Source: JACVRW01 sp963803245
Lineage (GTDB): Bacteria > Actinomycetota > Thermoleophilia > Solirubrobacterales > Thermoleophilaceae
Direction of reading: 5' to 3'
Length of the DNA: 64,000 bases
Assembly (NCBI GenBank): GCA_963803245.1
Contig: CAWDLI010000018.1
Location: 337,916-401,915, forward strand
Positions 16,268 to 25,046 of the stretch are shown here, in pieces. How positions within the stretch are numbered: the stretch's first letter is position 1; each line of letters starts with the position of its first letter. A program made the position numbers and the translations under genes. The notes below the pieces were generated by a model. The model was not told the origin of the DNA. It saw nothing but the letters and a program-made list of their open reading frames with translations, and did not search any database.

Positions 16268-16273
16268 ATTATG
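16268..16273 (-). promoter_or_regulatory. -10 box of the beta-lactamase-fold gene
   Basis: CATAAT on the minus strand ends 6 bases before GTG 16261 and matches the leaderless pattern. Confidence 0.55.
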
Positions 16274-16295
16274 AGTGGGAGCGACGACCGTGTGA

Positions 16296-16329
16296 GGGCC
16301 CTGGCCTCGTCTTGACCGAGGCCAGGACC
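16296..16329 (-). terminator. Hairpin terminator
   Basis: CCTGGCCTCG (16300-16309) and CGAGGCCAGG (16317-16326) form a perfect 10-bp stem with a 7-base loop; GGG/CCC extend it past one mismatch. It lies between the small membrane protein (stop at 16363) and the beta-lactamase-fold gene, both on the minus strand. Confidence 0.6.
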
Positions 16330-16362
16330 CCCACGGCGCTGCCGGCCCTCGGGCGGGTCGGT

Positions 16363-16650
16363 CTAGCGGCCCGAGATCGATGCTGCGGTGCTGCTCTCGT
16401 CCGGCCCGCCCGCCGGGCGCGAGCCGAGCGTCGCGGCCACACCGCTCTCCTCCGGACCGCCGCCGGCGCGGAGGCTCGGCTGAGCCTGGGCACCGAGCGA
16501 GCCCGCGTCCTGAGAGGAGTCCCCGCCGAGCGCGAGCACGAGCGCCACCGTGGCAACGGCCACGAGCGCGAGGAGGCCCGCGATCCACGCGGTGCTCCTC
16601 CGGGGCAGATGGGTGGGAAGGGAAATCCTGGGCTGGGTGACCTGCGACAT
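16363..16650 (-). CDS. Small single-pass membrane protein
   Basis: A 95-residue protein, MSQVTQPRISLPTHLPRRST followed by one membrane helix (AWIAGLLALVAVATVALVLAL) and a disordered Gly/Pro/Ser/Glu tail that repeats a GGP-ES pattern (AGGGPEESGVA, AGGPDESSTA). ATG 16650 has a strong Shine-Dalgarno AGGAGG; in-frame codons further upstream would swallow it. No family recognised. It is divergent from the BTAD regulator across 107 bases. Confidence 0.6.
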   Translation of the reverse strand: MSQVTQPRISLPTHLPRRSTAWIAGLLALVAVATVALVLALGGDSSQDAGSLGAQAQPSLRAGGGPEESGVAATLGSRPAGGPDESSTAASISGR

Positions 16651-16757
16651 GACCGACCTCCTGGTGTGGTTGATGACGTCGGCCAGCATGCGGAGGCACG
16701 GCTTCAAGACGGATACGAGGCGGTAACGGGCGTGTTACGGTCGCGCCCGGACCGCCC

Positions 16758-19700
16758 ATGGACTTTCGGATCCTCGGACCGCTCGAGGTACACGACGGGG
16801 CTCGCACGCTGACCCTCGGCGGGACGAGGCAGCGGGCGCTGCTGGCTCTGCTGTTGCTGCACGCCAACGAGGTGGTGGCCAACGACCGTCTCCTCGAGGA
16901 GCTCTGGGGCGCGGAGCGGGTCGACGACGCCACCACGGCGCTGCGGGTGGCGGTGTCCCGCCTGCGGCGGGCGCTGGCGGCGGGCGGGCCGCCGGAGCGC
17001 GGCGGCGAGCTGCTGGTCACCCAGGCGCCCGGGTACAAGCTCTGTCTCGACCCGGGCGAGCTGGACGTCCAGCGCTTCGAGGCCCAGGCGCAGGCGGGCC
17101 GGGACGCGCTCGCCGGCGGCGACGCCGCGCTCGCGAGGGAGACGCTGACGGGCGCGCTCTCGCTGTGGCGGGGGCCTCCTCTCTCCGACCTGGGGTACGA
17201 GTCGTTCGCGCAGACGGAGATCGCCCGGCTCGAGGACCTGCGCACCGCCGCGCTCGAGGACCGGATCGCGGCCGACCTGGAGCTCGGCCGCCATGCGGAC
17301 GTGGTTGCGGAGCTCCACGAGCTGGCGCAACGTCATCCGCTGCGCGAGCGCGTACGAGAGCAGCTGATGCTCGCGCTCTATCGCTCCGGGCGCCAGGCCG
17401 ACGCGCTCGAGGTGTTCATGTCCGCTCGCGCCGCCCTGACCGGCGAGCTCGGGATCGAGCCCGGCCGCGAGCTGCGCGAGCTTCAGGAGGCGATCCTTCG
17501 CCAGGACCCGTTGCTCGACCCGCCGGCCGGTGGAGGCAGCGCAGCGAGCCCCGGCCGAGGCGTGTTCGTGGGACGGGAGCGCGAGCTCGCGCAGCTCGGC
17601 GGGGCCCTCGACGACGTGCTCGGCGGCCACGGACGGCTGGTGCTCCTGGCCGGGGAGCCCGGGATCGGGAAGAGCCAGCTCGCCGACGAGCTGCTTCGCC
17701 GGGCCAGGGCACGGGGCGCACGCGTACTCGTCGGGCGCTGCTGGGAGGCGGGCGGAGCCCCCGCCTACTGGCCCTGGGTCCAGTCGCTGCGCGCGTACGC
17801 GCGCGAGCTCGAGCCCGGCGACCTGCGAGCGCAGCTCGGCGCCGGGGCGCCGGAGCTCAGCCAGCTGATGCCTGAGCTGCGCGAGCTGATCCCGGAGCTC
17901 CCGGAGCCGCCGGCGTCGCCTTCCGAAGGTGACCGGTTCCGCCTGTTCGAGGCTGCGAGCCTGTTCCTCAGAAACGCCACCGAGGCGCGGCCGGTGGTGC
18001 TCATGCTCGACGATCTCCACGCGGCTGACGAGCCCTCACTGCTGCTGCTGCGCTTCGTCGCTCGCGAGCTGGCCGGGAGTCGCCTGCTCGTGCTCTGCGC
18101 CTTCCGCGACGTGGATCCCACCCTCCAGGCTCCGCTCATCGCCACGCTCGCCGAGCTGGTTCGCGAGCCGCAGACCGCCCAGATCGAGCTGGGGGGCCTG
18201 AACGAGCCCGACCTGGCGAGCTACATCGAGCGCTCCACGGGCATCGAGCCGGCGCCGCTGCTGGTGCAGGCGATCCATGCCGAGACCGAGGGCAATCCGC
18301 TCTTCGTCGCCGAGGTGGTGCGCCTGCTCGACGCCGAGGGCGGTCTCACCGAGGCCGGAGCGCATCAGCGCATCCCGCCGGGAGTCCGCGTGGTCATCGG
18401 ACAGCGCGTGGGGCGCCTCTCCGACCGCTGCCGGGGCCTGCTCGCCCCCGCCTCGGTCATGGGCCGGGAGTTCGGCCTCGACACGCTCGCCCATATGAGC
18501 GAGCTGTCAGGCGACGGGCTTCTGGATGTGCTCGACGAGGCGCTGACCGAGCGCGTGGTCGCCGAGGTGCCGGGCTCGCCCGGCCGGCTCCGCTTCAGCC
18601 ATGTCCTGATCCGGGACACCCTCTACGACGAGCTCGGGTCGGGCCGCAGGCTGCGCCTGCACCAGGATGCCGTGGCCGCGCTGGAGAAGGCCCATTCCGG
18701 AGACCTGGAGCCCCATCTCGCGGAGCTCGCGCACCACTCCTTCGCGGCGGGCGCAGCGGGAGAACCGGCCAGGGCGGTCGGCTATGCCCGGCGCGCCGGC
18801 GACCGCGCGGCGGCGCAGCTCGCCTTCGAAGAGGCCGTGCGCCTGTATGAGATGGCGCTGACCCTGGTGGGCGAGGACCGGGCTCGCTGCGAGCTGCTCC
18901 TGGCTCTCGGCGACGCGCAGGGGAGGTCCGGCGACACGCCCGGGCTCAAGGACTCGTTCCGGAGGGCGGCCGATCTCGCGGAGCGGCTCGGGCTGGCGGA
19001 AGAGCTCGCCCGGGCTGCGCTCGGCTACGGCGGCCGGCTCCTCTGGGAGGTCTCGCGTGGGGACACCGACCACGTGCCGCTGCTGGAGCGGGCGCTGGCC
19101 GCGCTCGGGTCGGGTGACAGCGAGCTCCGGGTCCGCCTGCTCGCGCGCCTGTCCGGTGGTCCGCTGCGCGACACCAGCTACCCGTCCGAGCGACGGCGCT
19201 CGCTCAGCGAGGAGGCGCTAGCGATGGCACGCCGCCTCGGCGCCCCGGGCACGCTGGCGTACGCGCTTTCCGGCTACATCGCCGCCAATCACGCGCCGGA
19301 CTTCGCGGAGAGGCAGGTGACTCTGGGCACGGAGCTCATCCAGCTGTCCCTCGAGACCGGCGACCGGGAACGCGCCGCCGAGGGTTACGAGCATCGGGCG
19401 ACCGCGCTCATCGAGCTCGGCGAGATGCGAAGGGCGAAGGCCGACTTCGCGGCCCTGGCGACCACGGCGCAGGAGCTCCGCCAGCCCTCGCAGGAGTGGT
19501 TCGTGGAGGTCTACGGCGCCCTCGTCGACTTGCTCGAAGGCAGGCTCGCCGAGGCGGAGCGTTCGATCGAGGCCGCGCTGAGAGTGGGCGAGCGCGCCCA
19601 GAGCTGGAACGCCGCCGTCTCATACGGCCTCCAGCTCTACCTGCTCCGTCGCGAGCAGGGCCGGGTCAGCGAGATCGAGGACCTGGTCCGGCGCTCTGTG

Positions 19701-20153
19701 GAGGAGTACCCGGGCTACCCGATCTGGCGCTGCGTGCTTGCGCACATGGCGGGCGAGCTCGGTTACGTGCCCGAGGCCCGGGCCGTCGTGGCCGCGCTCG
19801 CCGCCGACGACTTCGCGAGCGTGCCGTTCGACGAGGAATGGCTCGTGAGCATGAGCCTGATCGCGGAGACCACGTGCGCACTCGGCGAGGCCGAGCTGGC
19901 AGAGGCGCTCTACGAGCGGCTGCTGCCGTACGCCGACCGCGTGGCCATCAGCTACCCCGAGGTGAGCTGCGGCGCTGTTGCCCGCTACCTGGGACTGCTC
20001 GCCACGACGGCCGGCGCCTGGGACGACGCCGAGCAGTGCTTCCGGCAGGCGGTGGAAGTCCACGAACGGATCGGGGCGGAGTCCTGGCTCGCTCGCACCC
20101 GGCGCGACCACGCGGCCATGCTCACGGCCCGCGACGCGGCGCCGGCTCGTTGA
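16758..20153 (+). CDS. BTAD/AfsR-type regulator with AAA ATPase and TPR region
   Basis: A 1131-residue cytoplasmic regulator. Residues 1-95 form an OmpR-like winged helix (MDFRILGPLEVHDGARTLTL, RLLEELWG, RVAVSRLRRAL). Residues 96-245 form the bacterial transcriptional activator domain. A STAND/AAA ATPase begins near 270 (GVFVGRERELAQL) with Walker A AGEPGIGKSQL and Walker B PVVLMLDDLHAADEPS. The rest (about 600-1131) is helical TPR-like repeats. Such proteins act as signal-gated transcription activators, often of secondary metabolism or efflux genes. No HTH is present at the C-terminus. Its target may be the adjacent MFS unit, but that has its own TetR operator. ATG 16758 lacks a ribosome site. 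Confidence 0.88.
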   Translation: MDFRILGPLEVHDGARTLTLGGTRQRALLALLLLHANEVVANDRLLEELWGAERVDDATTALRVAVSRLRRALAAGGPPERGGELLVTQAPGYKLCLDPGELDVQRFEAQAQAGRDALAGGDAALARETLTGALSLWRGPPLSDLGYESFAQTEIARLEDLRTAALEDRIAADLELGRHADVVAELHELAQRHPLRERVREQLMLALYRSGRQADALEVFMSARAALTGELGIEPGRELRELQEAILRQDPLLDPPAGGGSAASPGRGVFVGRERELAQLGGALDDVLGGHGRLVLLAGEPGIGKSQLADELLRRARARGARVLVGRCWEAGGAPAYWPWVQSLRAYARELEPGDLRAQLGAGAPELSQLMPELRELIPELPEPPASPSEGDRFRLFEAASLFLRNATEARPVVLMLDDLHAADEPSLLLLRFVARELAGSRLLVLCAFRDVDPTLQAPLIATLAELVREPQTAQIELGGLNEPDLASYIERSTGIEPAPLLVQAIHAETEGNPLFVAEVVRLLDAEGGLTEAGAHQRIPPGVRVVIGQRVGRLSDRCRGLLAPASVMGREFGLDTLAHMSELSGDGLLDVLDEALTERVVAEVPGSPGRLRFSHVLIRDTLYDELGSGRRLRLHQDAVAALEKAHSGDLEPHLAELAHHSFAAGAAGEPARAVGYARRAGDRAAAQLAFEEAVRLYEMALTLVGEDRARCELLLALGDAQGRSGDTPGLKDSFRRAADLAERLGLAEELARAALGYGGRLLWEVSRGDTDHVPLLERALAALGSGDSELRVRLLARLSGGPLRDTSYPSERRRSLSEEALAMARRLGAPGTLAYALSGYIAANHAPDFAERQVTLGTELIQLSLETGDRERAAEGYEHRATALIELGEMRRAKADFAALATTAQELRQPSQEWFVEVYGALVDLLEGRLAEAERSIEAALRVGERAQSWNAAVSYGLQLYLLRREQGRVSEIEDLVRRSVEEYPGYPIWRCVLAHMAGELGYVPEARAVVAALAADDFASVPFDEEWLVSMSLIAETTCALGEAELAEALYERLLPYADRVAISYPEVSCGAVARYLGLLATTAGAWDDAEQCFRQAVEVHERIGAESWLARTRRDHAAMLTARDAAPAR

Positions 20154-20169
20154 AATAGATACGCCAGCG

Positions 20170-20200
20170 TTGCGTAATTGCCGAAGGTGTGCTTCACTAT
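20170..20200 (+). promoter_or_regulatory. Promoter of the MFS-TetR operon
   Basis: TTGCGT (20170-20175) and CACTAT (20195-20200) are the best -35/-10 pair, 19 bases apart. The operator at 20198-20226 overlaps the end of the -10 and the start site. Confidence 0.4.
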
Positions 20201-20226
20201 CGATACGTGACCGTTTCGTATCGATA
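20198..20226. promoter_or_regulatory. TetR operator of the MFS-TetR operon
   Basis: TATCGATACG (20198-20207) and CGTATCGATA (20217-20226) are a perfect 10-bp inverted repeat with a 9-base spacer. It overlaps the -10 region just ahead of the pump gene, whose downstream neighbour is a TetR repressor. Confidence 0.75.
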
Positions 20227-20243
20227 AAGGAAAGGACGCTCTC

Positions 20244-21794
20244 ATGGCACCCACGACAGGCAAGGCATATCAGCGGCGCTGGTGGACACTGCTCGTGCTC
20301 TCCGTCTCGCTGCTCGTCATCTCGCTGGACAACACGATCCTCAACGTCGCGCTTCCGACCATCGAGCGCGACCTCGGCGCCTCGGCGAGCGACCTTCAGT
20401 GGATCGTGGACTCGTACACGCTGGTCTTCGCCGGCCTGCTGCTGATGATGGGCAGCCTCGGCGATCGGTTCGGGCGGCGCCGCGCACTGGTCGTAGGGCT
20501 GGGCATCTTCGGCGCGGGCTCGCTGCTCTCGGCGCTGGCAGGGAGCGCGGACACGCTGATCGCGAGCCGCGCGCTCATGGGAATCGGCGGCGCGCTGATC
20601 ATGCCGTCCACCCTCTCGATCCTGACGAACGTCTTCCCCGCCGAGGAACGGCCGAAGGCGATCGGAATCTGGGCGGCGGTCGCAGGGCTCGGCATCGCCA
20701 TCGGCCCGGTCGGCGGCGGCTGGCTTATCGAGCACTTCGACTGGAGCTCGGTCTTCCTCGTGAACCTGCCGATCGTGGCGCTCGCCCTGGCGGCGGCTCC
20801 CGCGCTCGTGCCGGAGTCGCGCGACCCGAAGAAGTCACGGCTGGATCCGCTTGGCGCGGTGCTCTCGACGACCGGTCTCGGGGCGCTCACCTGGGCGATC
20901 ATCGAAGGGCAGCACGGCTGGACCGCCCCCGGACCGCTCGCCGGGTTCGGCGTGGCGCTCGTGGCGCTCACGGCCTTCGTGGCCTGGGAGCTCCGCACCC
21001 CCTCCCCGATGCTCGACGTGAGGCTCTTCCGCGTGAGCCGCTTCACCGGGGCAAGCGTCTCGATCGCGCTCGTGTTCTTCTCCCTGTTCGGCGCGATCTT
21101 CTTCCTGACGATGTACCTGCAGGAGGTGAAGGACTACGAGCCGCTGGCCGCCGGCCTGCGCATCACCCCGGTGGCGCTCGGGCTGGTGCTCGGAGGCCCT
21201 CTCTCGGCGAAGCTCGCCGAGCGCCTGGGCACCCGCGCAGTCGTGGCAGCGGGGCTGACGATCGTGGCGACGGCTCTGGTCCTGATGTCGGGGGCGGACG
21301 CCGCCACCGCATACAGCTCGCTCGCGGCCGCCCTGGTGCTGCTCGGCTTCGGGATGGGAGCGACCATGGCCCCGGCCACGGAATCGATCATGAGCTCCCT
21401 CCCGCTCGCCCACGCAGGGGTGGGCTCGGCCATGAACGACACGGTCCGCCTGGTCGGCGGCACGCTCGGAGTGGCGATCCTCGGGAGCCTCCTGTCCGGC
21501 CAGTACGGTGCGGACATGGAGGGGGCCGTCAAGGATCTGCCCGAGCCGGCTCGGGCAGCCGCGGAGGGCTCCGTCGGCGGCGCGAGCGCCGTGGCGGAGC
21601 GGATCGGCGGCGACGCCGGGGCCACCCTCAGCCGCATCGCGGAGAGCGCCTACACGTCGGCAATGGGCACGACGATGCTCGTGGCCGCCGGAGTGGCGAT
21701 GGCGGGAGCGCTGGTGGCGCTCCTCGTGCTGCCCGGCCGCGCGCGCGAGCGCGTCGAGAAGCGGGCCGTCATGGCCGAGCTGGTGCCGGCGTGA
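20244..21794 (+). CDS. DHA2-family MFS drug exporter, 14 membrane helices
   Basis: A 516-residue multi-pass protein. It starts with a basic segment and helix 1 ending VISLDNTILNVALPTIERDL, the DHA2 signature with an Asp in helix 1. Motif A is GSLGDRFGRRRAL, and about 14 helices follow. Proteins like EmrB/QacA export lipophilic cations, dyes or antibiotics in exchange for protons. ATG 20244 has Shine-Dalgarno AAAGGA 8-9 bases upstream. It is coupled to the TetR gene by a GTGA overlap and controlled by the palindrome at 20198-20226. The substrate is unknown. Confidence 0.9.
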   Translation: MAPTTGKAYQRRWWTLLVLSVSLLVISLDNTILNVALPTIERDLGASASDLQWIVDSYTLVFAGLLLMMGSLGDRFGRRRALVVGLGIFGAGSLLSALAGSADTLIASRALMGIGGALIMPSTLSILTNVFPAEERPKAIGIWAAVAGLGIAIGPVGGGWLIEHFDWSSVFLVNLPIVALALAAAPALVPESRDPKKSRLDPLGAVLSTTGLGALTWAIIEGQHGWTAPGPLAGFGVALVALTAFVAWELRTPSPMLDVRLFRVSRFTGASVSIALVFFSLFGAIFFLTMYLQEVKDYEPLAAGLRITPVALGLVLGGPLSAKLAERLGTRAVVAAGLTIVATALVLMSGADAATAYSSLAAALVLLGFGMGATMAPATESIMSSLPLAHAGVGSAMNDTVRLVGGTLGVAILGSLLSGQYGADMEGAVKDLPEPARAAAEGSVGGASAVAERIGGDAGATLSRIAESAYTSAMGTTMLVAAGVAMAGALVALLVLPGRARERVEKRAVMAELVPA

Positions 21795-22402
21795 GCTCAC
21801 AGCCGGAAGCGGCCGCCCGCGGACGCGGGCGGCCGCGGAGCCAGGAGGCGCACCGCGCGATCCTCACCGCCACCCTCGAGCTCCTCGGCGCCGAGGGGTT
21901 CCGCGGCCTGACCATCGAGGGCGTGGCCGAGCGTGCCGGGGTGGGCAAGACCACGATCTACCGGCGCTGGCCCTCCAAGACGGAGCTCGTGGCGGAGGCA
22001 ATCGACCAGATCCGGCCCCCGAACGCGCCGCCCGACAGTGGGAGCCTCGAGGGAGACCTCGGCGGCCTGATGCGATCGCAGCGAGAGCGCGTGGGCACCA
22101 CTCCCGGACTGCGCCGGCTGATCCCCGTGCTGCTGACCGAGGCGACCCAGGACCCTGCGTTCCTGAAGCTGGTCACCGAAGGCGTGATCGAGCCGATCCG
22201 CGACGTTCTGCGAGAGCTGATCCGGCGGGGGATCGAGCGCGGCGAGCTACGGCCGGACGTGGACGAGGAGGCGCTCGTGGACCTGCTTCACGCCGTGCCC
22301 GTGTACCGGATCCTGCTGGCCGGCGGCGACACCTCGAAGGTCGGAAACGTGCCCTCGCGCATCGTGCCGCTGCTGCTCGCCGGCGCCGGCGCTAGCGGTT
22401 GA
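21791..22402 (+). CDS. TetR-family repressor of the MFS pump
   Basis: A 203-residue protein with an Arg-rich N-terminus (GRGRPRSQEAHRAILTATLE) and the TetR helix-turn-helix GLTIEGVAERAGVGKTTIYR followed by RWPSKTELVAEAI. The ligand domain is of the TetR_C type. GTG 21791 overlaps the pump stop codon by 4 bases (GTGA). It should repress the operon by binding the perfect palindrome in front of it and release on binding a pump substrate. Its 3' end overlaps the convergent esterase gene by 11 bases. Confidence 0.9.
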   Translation: MSSQPEAAARGRGRPRSQEAHRAILTATLELLGAEGFRGLTIEGVAERAGVGKTTIYRRWPSKTELVAEAIDQIRPPNAPPDSGSLEGDLGGLMRSQRERVGTTPGLRRLIPVLLTEATQDPAFLKLVTEGVIEPIRDVLRELIRRGIERGELRPDVDEEALVDLLHAVPVYRILLAGGDTSKVGNVPSRIVPLLLAGAGASG

Positions 22403-23582
22403 CGAGGCCGGCGCACACGCGCGGCAGACGCCGCTCGAACGGCAGCCGCGCCCTCAACCGGCAACCTCCCGGGCCGCTGATCGCCACCCTGCCGCGGCCC
22501 TTTGCCTTCAGCGTGCGGCCGGAGCGCCTGAACGTCGCGACCGCGGACGGGGGCGCGGCGAAGCGGAACCCGAGGCCCCACATCTCGCCCGACGTGGCGA
22601 CGGTGCGGTAGACCCACCCGCGCGGCCGCTCGGGCACCGGCCCGAAGAAGCGCCAGGCCCGCGCCTGGACGAAGGCCCGGTCCCACACGCCGAAGGTGTG
22701 CACGCCGCACGTCGTCACGGCGGTCACGTCCGCGCCGGCGGCGCGGACGGCGGCCGCGAACGGAGCCTGCTGGCTGTTGATGATCAGCTCGGTCGCCCGG
22801 TCCAGCGCCAGACCCGACGGGCCGATCGGGTCCTGTGGGCAGTTGTTGCCGTCGCCCGAGGTCAGGTACAGGCGGGTGTGGCGGTAGTTGGGAGCGAGCG
22901 CCTGCGGGCTGTTCCCCTCGGCGTACGGGGCCGCCGCGGGGCCGAACATGTCCTGGTAGCCGGCGCCGGCGGCGCCGTTGGTGCCCGCGAACAGCGTCAG
23001 GCCGTCCTGCGCGATGCGGGACTGCGTGTCGGGGAAGGCGGCGGAGAAGCCCACGGCCGACCCGAAGTAGCCGGGCAGCATGGCCGCGTAGCGGAGCGTG
23101 CCCTGCCCACCCATCGAGATGCCGCCGATCGCGTGCCAGCGCCGGCCGGGACGGATGCGGTAGCGGCGCTCGATCGTCTGGCGCAGGAGCTTCAGGTGGT
23201 AGGTGGCCCAGGCGGGGTCGCCGCGCCGCCCGCCGTTCCACCAGTCGGCGTACATCCCGAACTTGCCGCCGTCGGGCATCACGATGACGGCGGGCAGGCC
23301 GGCGGCGAGCTCGGTGATGCCGGGGATCCAGGTGTCGGTGCCACCGTTGGCGCCGTGAAGTAGCCAGAGCACGGGATAGCGGCGCCTCGGATGGTCGCGG
23401 TATCCGTCCGGCAGCAGGACGTTGACCTTCGGGGCGGCGCGGCCGTTCTCGAGCGCGCCCCCTGGAGCGGTCGGGTCGACGAGCCGGCTCGGCAGCTCGA
23501 AGCTGCGCAGCTCGGCGGCGGCGGCGGGCGCGGCCGCCACGAGCATCACAGCGGCGGCCGCGATGAGCGCAGCGCGTCTCAT
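22392..23582 (-). CDS. Secreted esterase, antigen-85/esterase-D-like fold
   Basis: A 396-residue exported alpha/beta hydrolase. The signal peptide ends APAAAAEL; the core reads YPVLWLLHGANGGTDTWIPG (oxyanion loop), then the nucleophile elbow GGISMGGQG and a late His in CGVHTFGVWD. This is the PF00756 family, which includes mycolyltransferases and feruloyl esterases. The last 90 residues are a small beta domain with two cysteines (PGGCRLRARL, RVCAGLV) possibly bridged. It is divergent in regulation from the TetR upstream: its start at 23582 overlaps the stop of that TetR gene by 4 bases, so the two are coupled. Confidence 0.85.
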   Translation of the reverse strand: MRRAALIAAAAVMLVAAAPAAAAELRSFELPSRLVDPTAPGGALENGRAAPKVNVLLPDGYRDHPRRRYPVLWLLHGANGGTDTWIPGITELAAGLPAVIVMPDGGKFGMYADWWNGGRRGDPAWATYHLKLLRQTIERRYRIRPGRRWHAIGGISMGGQGTLRYAAMLPGYFGSAVGFSAAFPDTQSRIAQDGLTLFAGTNGAAGAGYQDMFGPAAAPYAEGNSPQALAPNYRHTRLYLTSGDGNNCPQDPIGPSGLALDRATELIINSQQAPFAAAVRAAGADVTAVTTCGVHTFGVWDRAFVQARAWRFFGPVPERPRGWVYRTVATSGEMWGLGFRFAAPPSAVATFRRSGRTLKAKGRGRVAISGPGGCRLRARLPFERRLPRVCAGLVNR

Positions 23583-24190
23583 CGGCCGAGCTGCGCCAGC
23601 AGCTCTTCACGCAGGCGTGGCCACGGGTCGCGCCGGCGACGCCCGCGCGGCTCGAACTGCTCGGTCAGGGCGAGGCCGCGACAGGCGCTGAAGAGGAGCA
23701 GCACCTTGCCCTCGGTGTCCTCGTCCGCGGCGAACTCGCCGACCGCCTCTGTGACGAGGCCGGTGATCGCCCGCGCGATCCTCCGCTCGCCTGCAACGAG
23801 GCGCTCGTAGAGCTCGGGCTCGTCGGCGGCGGCCACCCACAGCTTCATGAACACGACGAAGATCGGGCTCGCGAAGTCGGCCCACATCAGGTCGAGCAGA
23901 TCACGCATGCGCTGCTCCCGCGGACCCGCGAACCGCTTGGCGCGCCGGCGGCTCGCATCGATCCGCCGCTCGACGAGGTGCTCCGCCGCCGCCGCCACGA
24001 GGTCGACGCGACGGGGGAAGTGGTACGCCTGCGCTCCCGCCGAGACGCCCGCGCGCTCGGCCACGCGGCGGGTCGTGGTCTGCGCATAGCCGATCTCGAG
24101 GATGCTCTCGATCGTCGCGTCGAGGAGCTTCGCGCGGGTCTCCGTGCGGCGTTCCTCCTGGGTCCGCTGGGGGCGCAGCGCGGTCGTCAC
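23579..24190 (-). CDS. TetR-family regulator of the thiolase-MaoC operon
   Basis: A 203-residue TetR protein with the helix-turn-helix YAQTTTRRVAERAGVSAGAQ followed by AYHFPRRVDLVAAAAEHL. GTG 24190 overlaps the MaoC-gene stop by 4 bases (GTGA), so it is the third gene of a thiolase-MaoC-tetR operon and is itself coupled to the downstream esterase (4-base overlap). It is a candidate repressor of its own operon through the palindrome at 26269-26294. It is also one of two TetRs in the window that could own the TTGACTG operators. Confidence 0.88.
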   Translation of the reverse strand: MTTALRPQRTQEERRTETRAKLLDATIESILEIGYAQTTTRRVAERAGVSAGAQAYHFPRRVDLVAAAAEHLVERRIDASRRRAKRFAGPREQRMRDLLDLMWADFASPIFVVFMKLWVAAADEPELYERLVAGERRIARAITGLVTEAVGEFAADEDTEGKVLLLFSACRGLALTEQFEPRGRRRRDPWPRLREELLAQLGR

Positions 24191-25044
24191 AGGGGATCCC
24201 CGAGCACCGCGAGGCCGTCGCGCAGGACCGCGGTCCCGTCGACCGTCGTCTCGAAGGCGTAATTCTCGCCCTGCCTCGCCCATGCGCGCGTGTGGATCTC
24301 CTGCCCCGGCAGGACCGGCTTCGAGAAGCGCACCGCGAGCCGGCGCAGCCGGCGGGCGTCCGATCCACCCAGCTCGCCAAGGATGGCCCAGGTGGTGAAC
24401 GCCAGGACGCAGAACCCGTGGGCGATGATGCCCGGCAGCCCGGCGCTGCGCGCGAACTCCTCGTCGGTGTGGATCGGCATCGGATCGCCCGAGGCTTCGG
24501 CGTAGCGATATGTCTGGTCGTCATCGATGCGCTGCGTCGCGTCGAGGGCGGGCGCCTGCTCGCGCAGCGCGTCGTCGAATCGGTGGCCGGGCGACAGCTC
24601 GCCGAGCTTCCGCCCATCGTCGAAGCCGCGTATGAAGAAGGTCACGTACTGCTCGTTGACGGGCTCGCCCCGGTCGTCGCGGGTCTCCAGGTAGACGGCC
24701 GCGCGGGTGCCGTTCGGCAACCCCTCGAACCCGGTCATCTTTCCGCGTGCGACCAGCCTGTCACCGGGGCGCAGGGCGCGGTGGAAGCGGAAGTCCTGCT
24801 CCCCGTGCAGGATCCTGCCGAGCAGGGCGGGCGGGACGACCTTGAGCGCAGGCTCCACCAGCGACTGGAATACGGGAACGATCGCGAACACGGGCGGCGC
24901 GACCTCTCCCTCGAGATGTGCCTCGATCGGATCGTTCGTGGCCAGCGCGTACTGGGCGATGCGCTCGGCGGTGACCTCGAACTCCCGCTCCTCGGTCCAT
25001 GCTCCGAGCGCGCTCTCGTCTAGGTTCAGCGTCTCCGTCGACAT
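24187..25044 (-). CDS. Double-hotdog MaoC-like dehydratase
   Basis: A 285-residue protein with two hotdog halves. The first (residues 1-140) has RIAQYALATNDPIEAHLEGE. The second carries the active hydratase signature TYRYAEASGDPMPIHTDEEF and GIIAHGFCVLAFTTW, with the Asp-His pair of (R)-enoyl-CoA hydratase 2. It should hydrate enoyl-CoA in beta-oxidation or sterol side-chain breakdown. ATG 25044 starts 2 bases after the thiolase stop, and its own stop overlaps the TetR start. Confidence 0.87.
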   Translation of the reverse strand: MSTETLNLDESALGAWTEEREFEVTAERIAQYALATNDPIEAHLEGEVAPPVFAIVPVFQSLVEPALKVVPPALLGRILHGEQDFRFHRALRPGDRLVARGKMTGFEGLPNGTRAAVYLETRDDRGEPVNEQYVTFFIRGFDDGRKLGELSPGHRFDDALREQAPALDATQRIDDDQTYRYAEASGDPMPIHTDEEFARSAGLPGIIAHGFCVLAFTTWAILGELGGSDARRLRRLAVRFSKPVLPGQEIHTRAWARQGENYAFETTVDGTAVLRDGLAVLGDPL

Positions 25045-25046
25045 CG

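Noticed and set aside
15467..17245. A 592-residue minus-strand protein
   Set aside because: Only the part up to 16261 has protein features. The rest runs antisense to the BTAD regulator and the small membrane protein, with low-complexity sequence.
20282..21790. A 706-residue frame through the MFS gene
   Set aside because: It is the shadow of the MFS gene joined to the TetR frame; the real TetR starts at GTG 21791.
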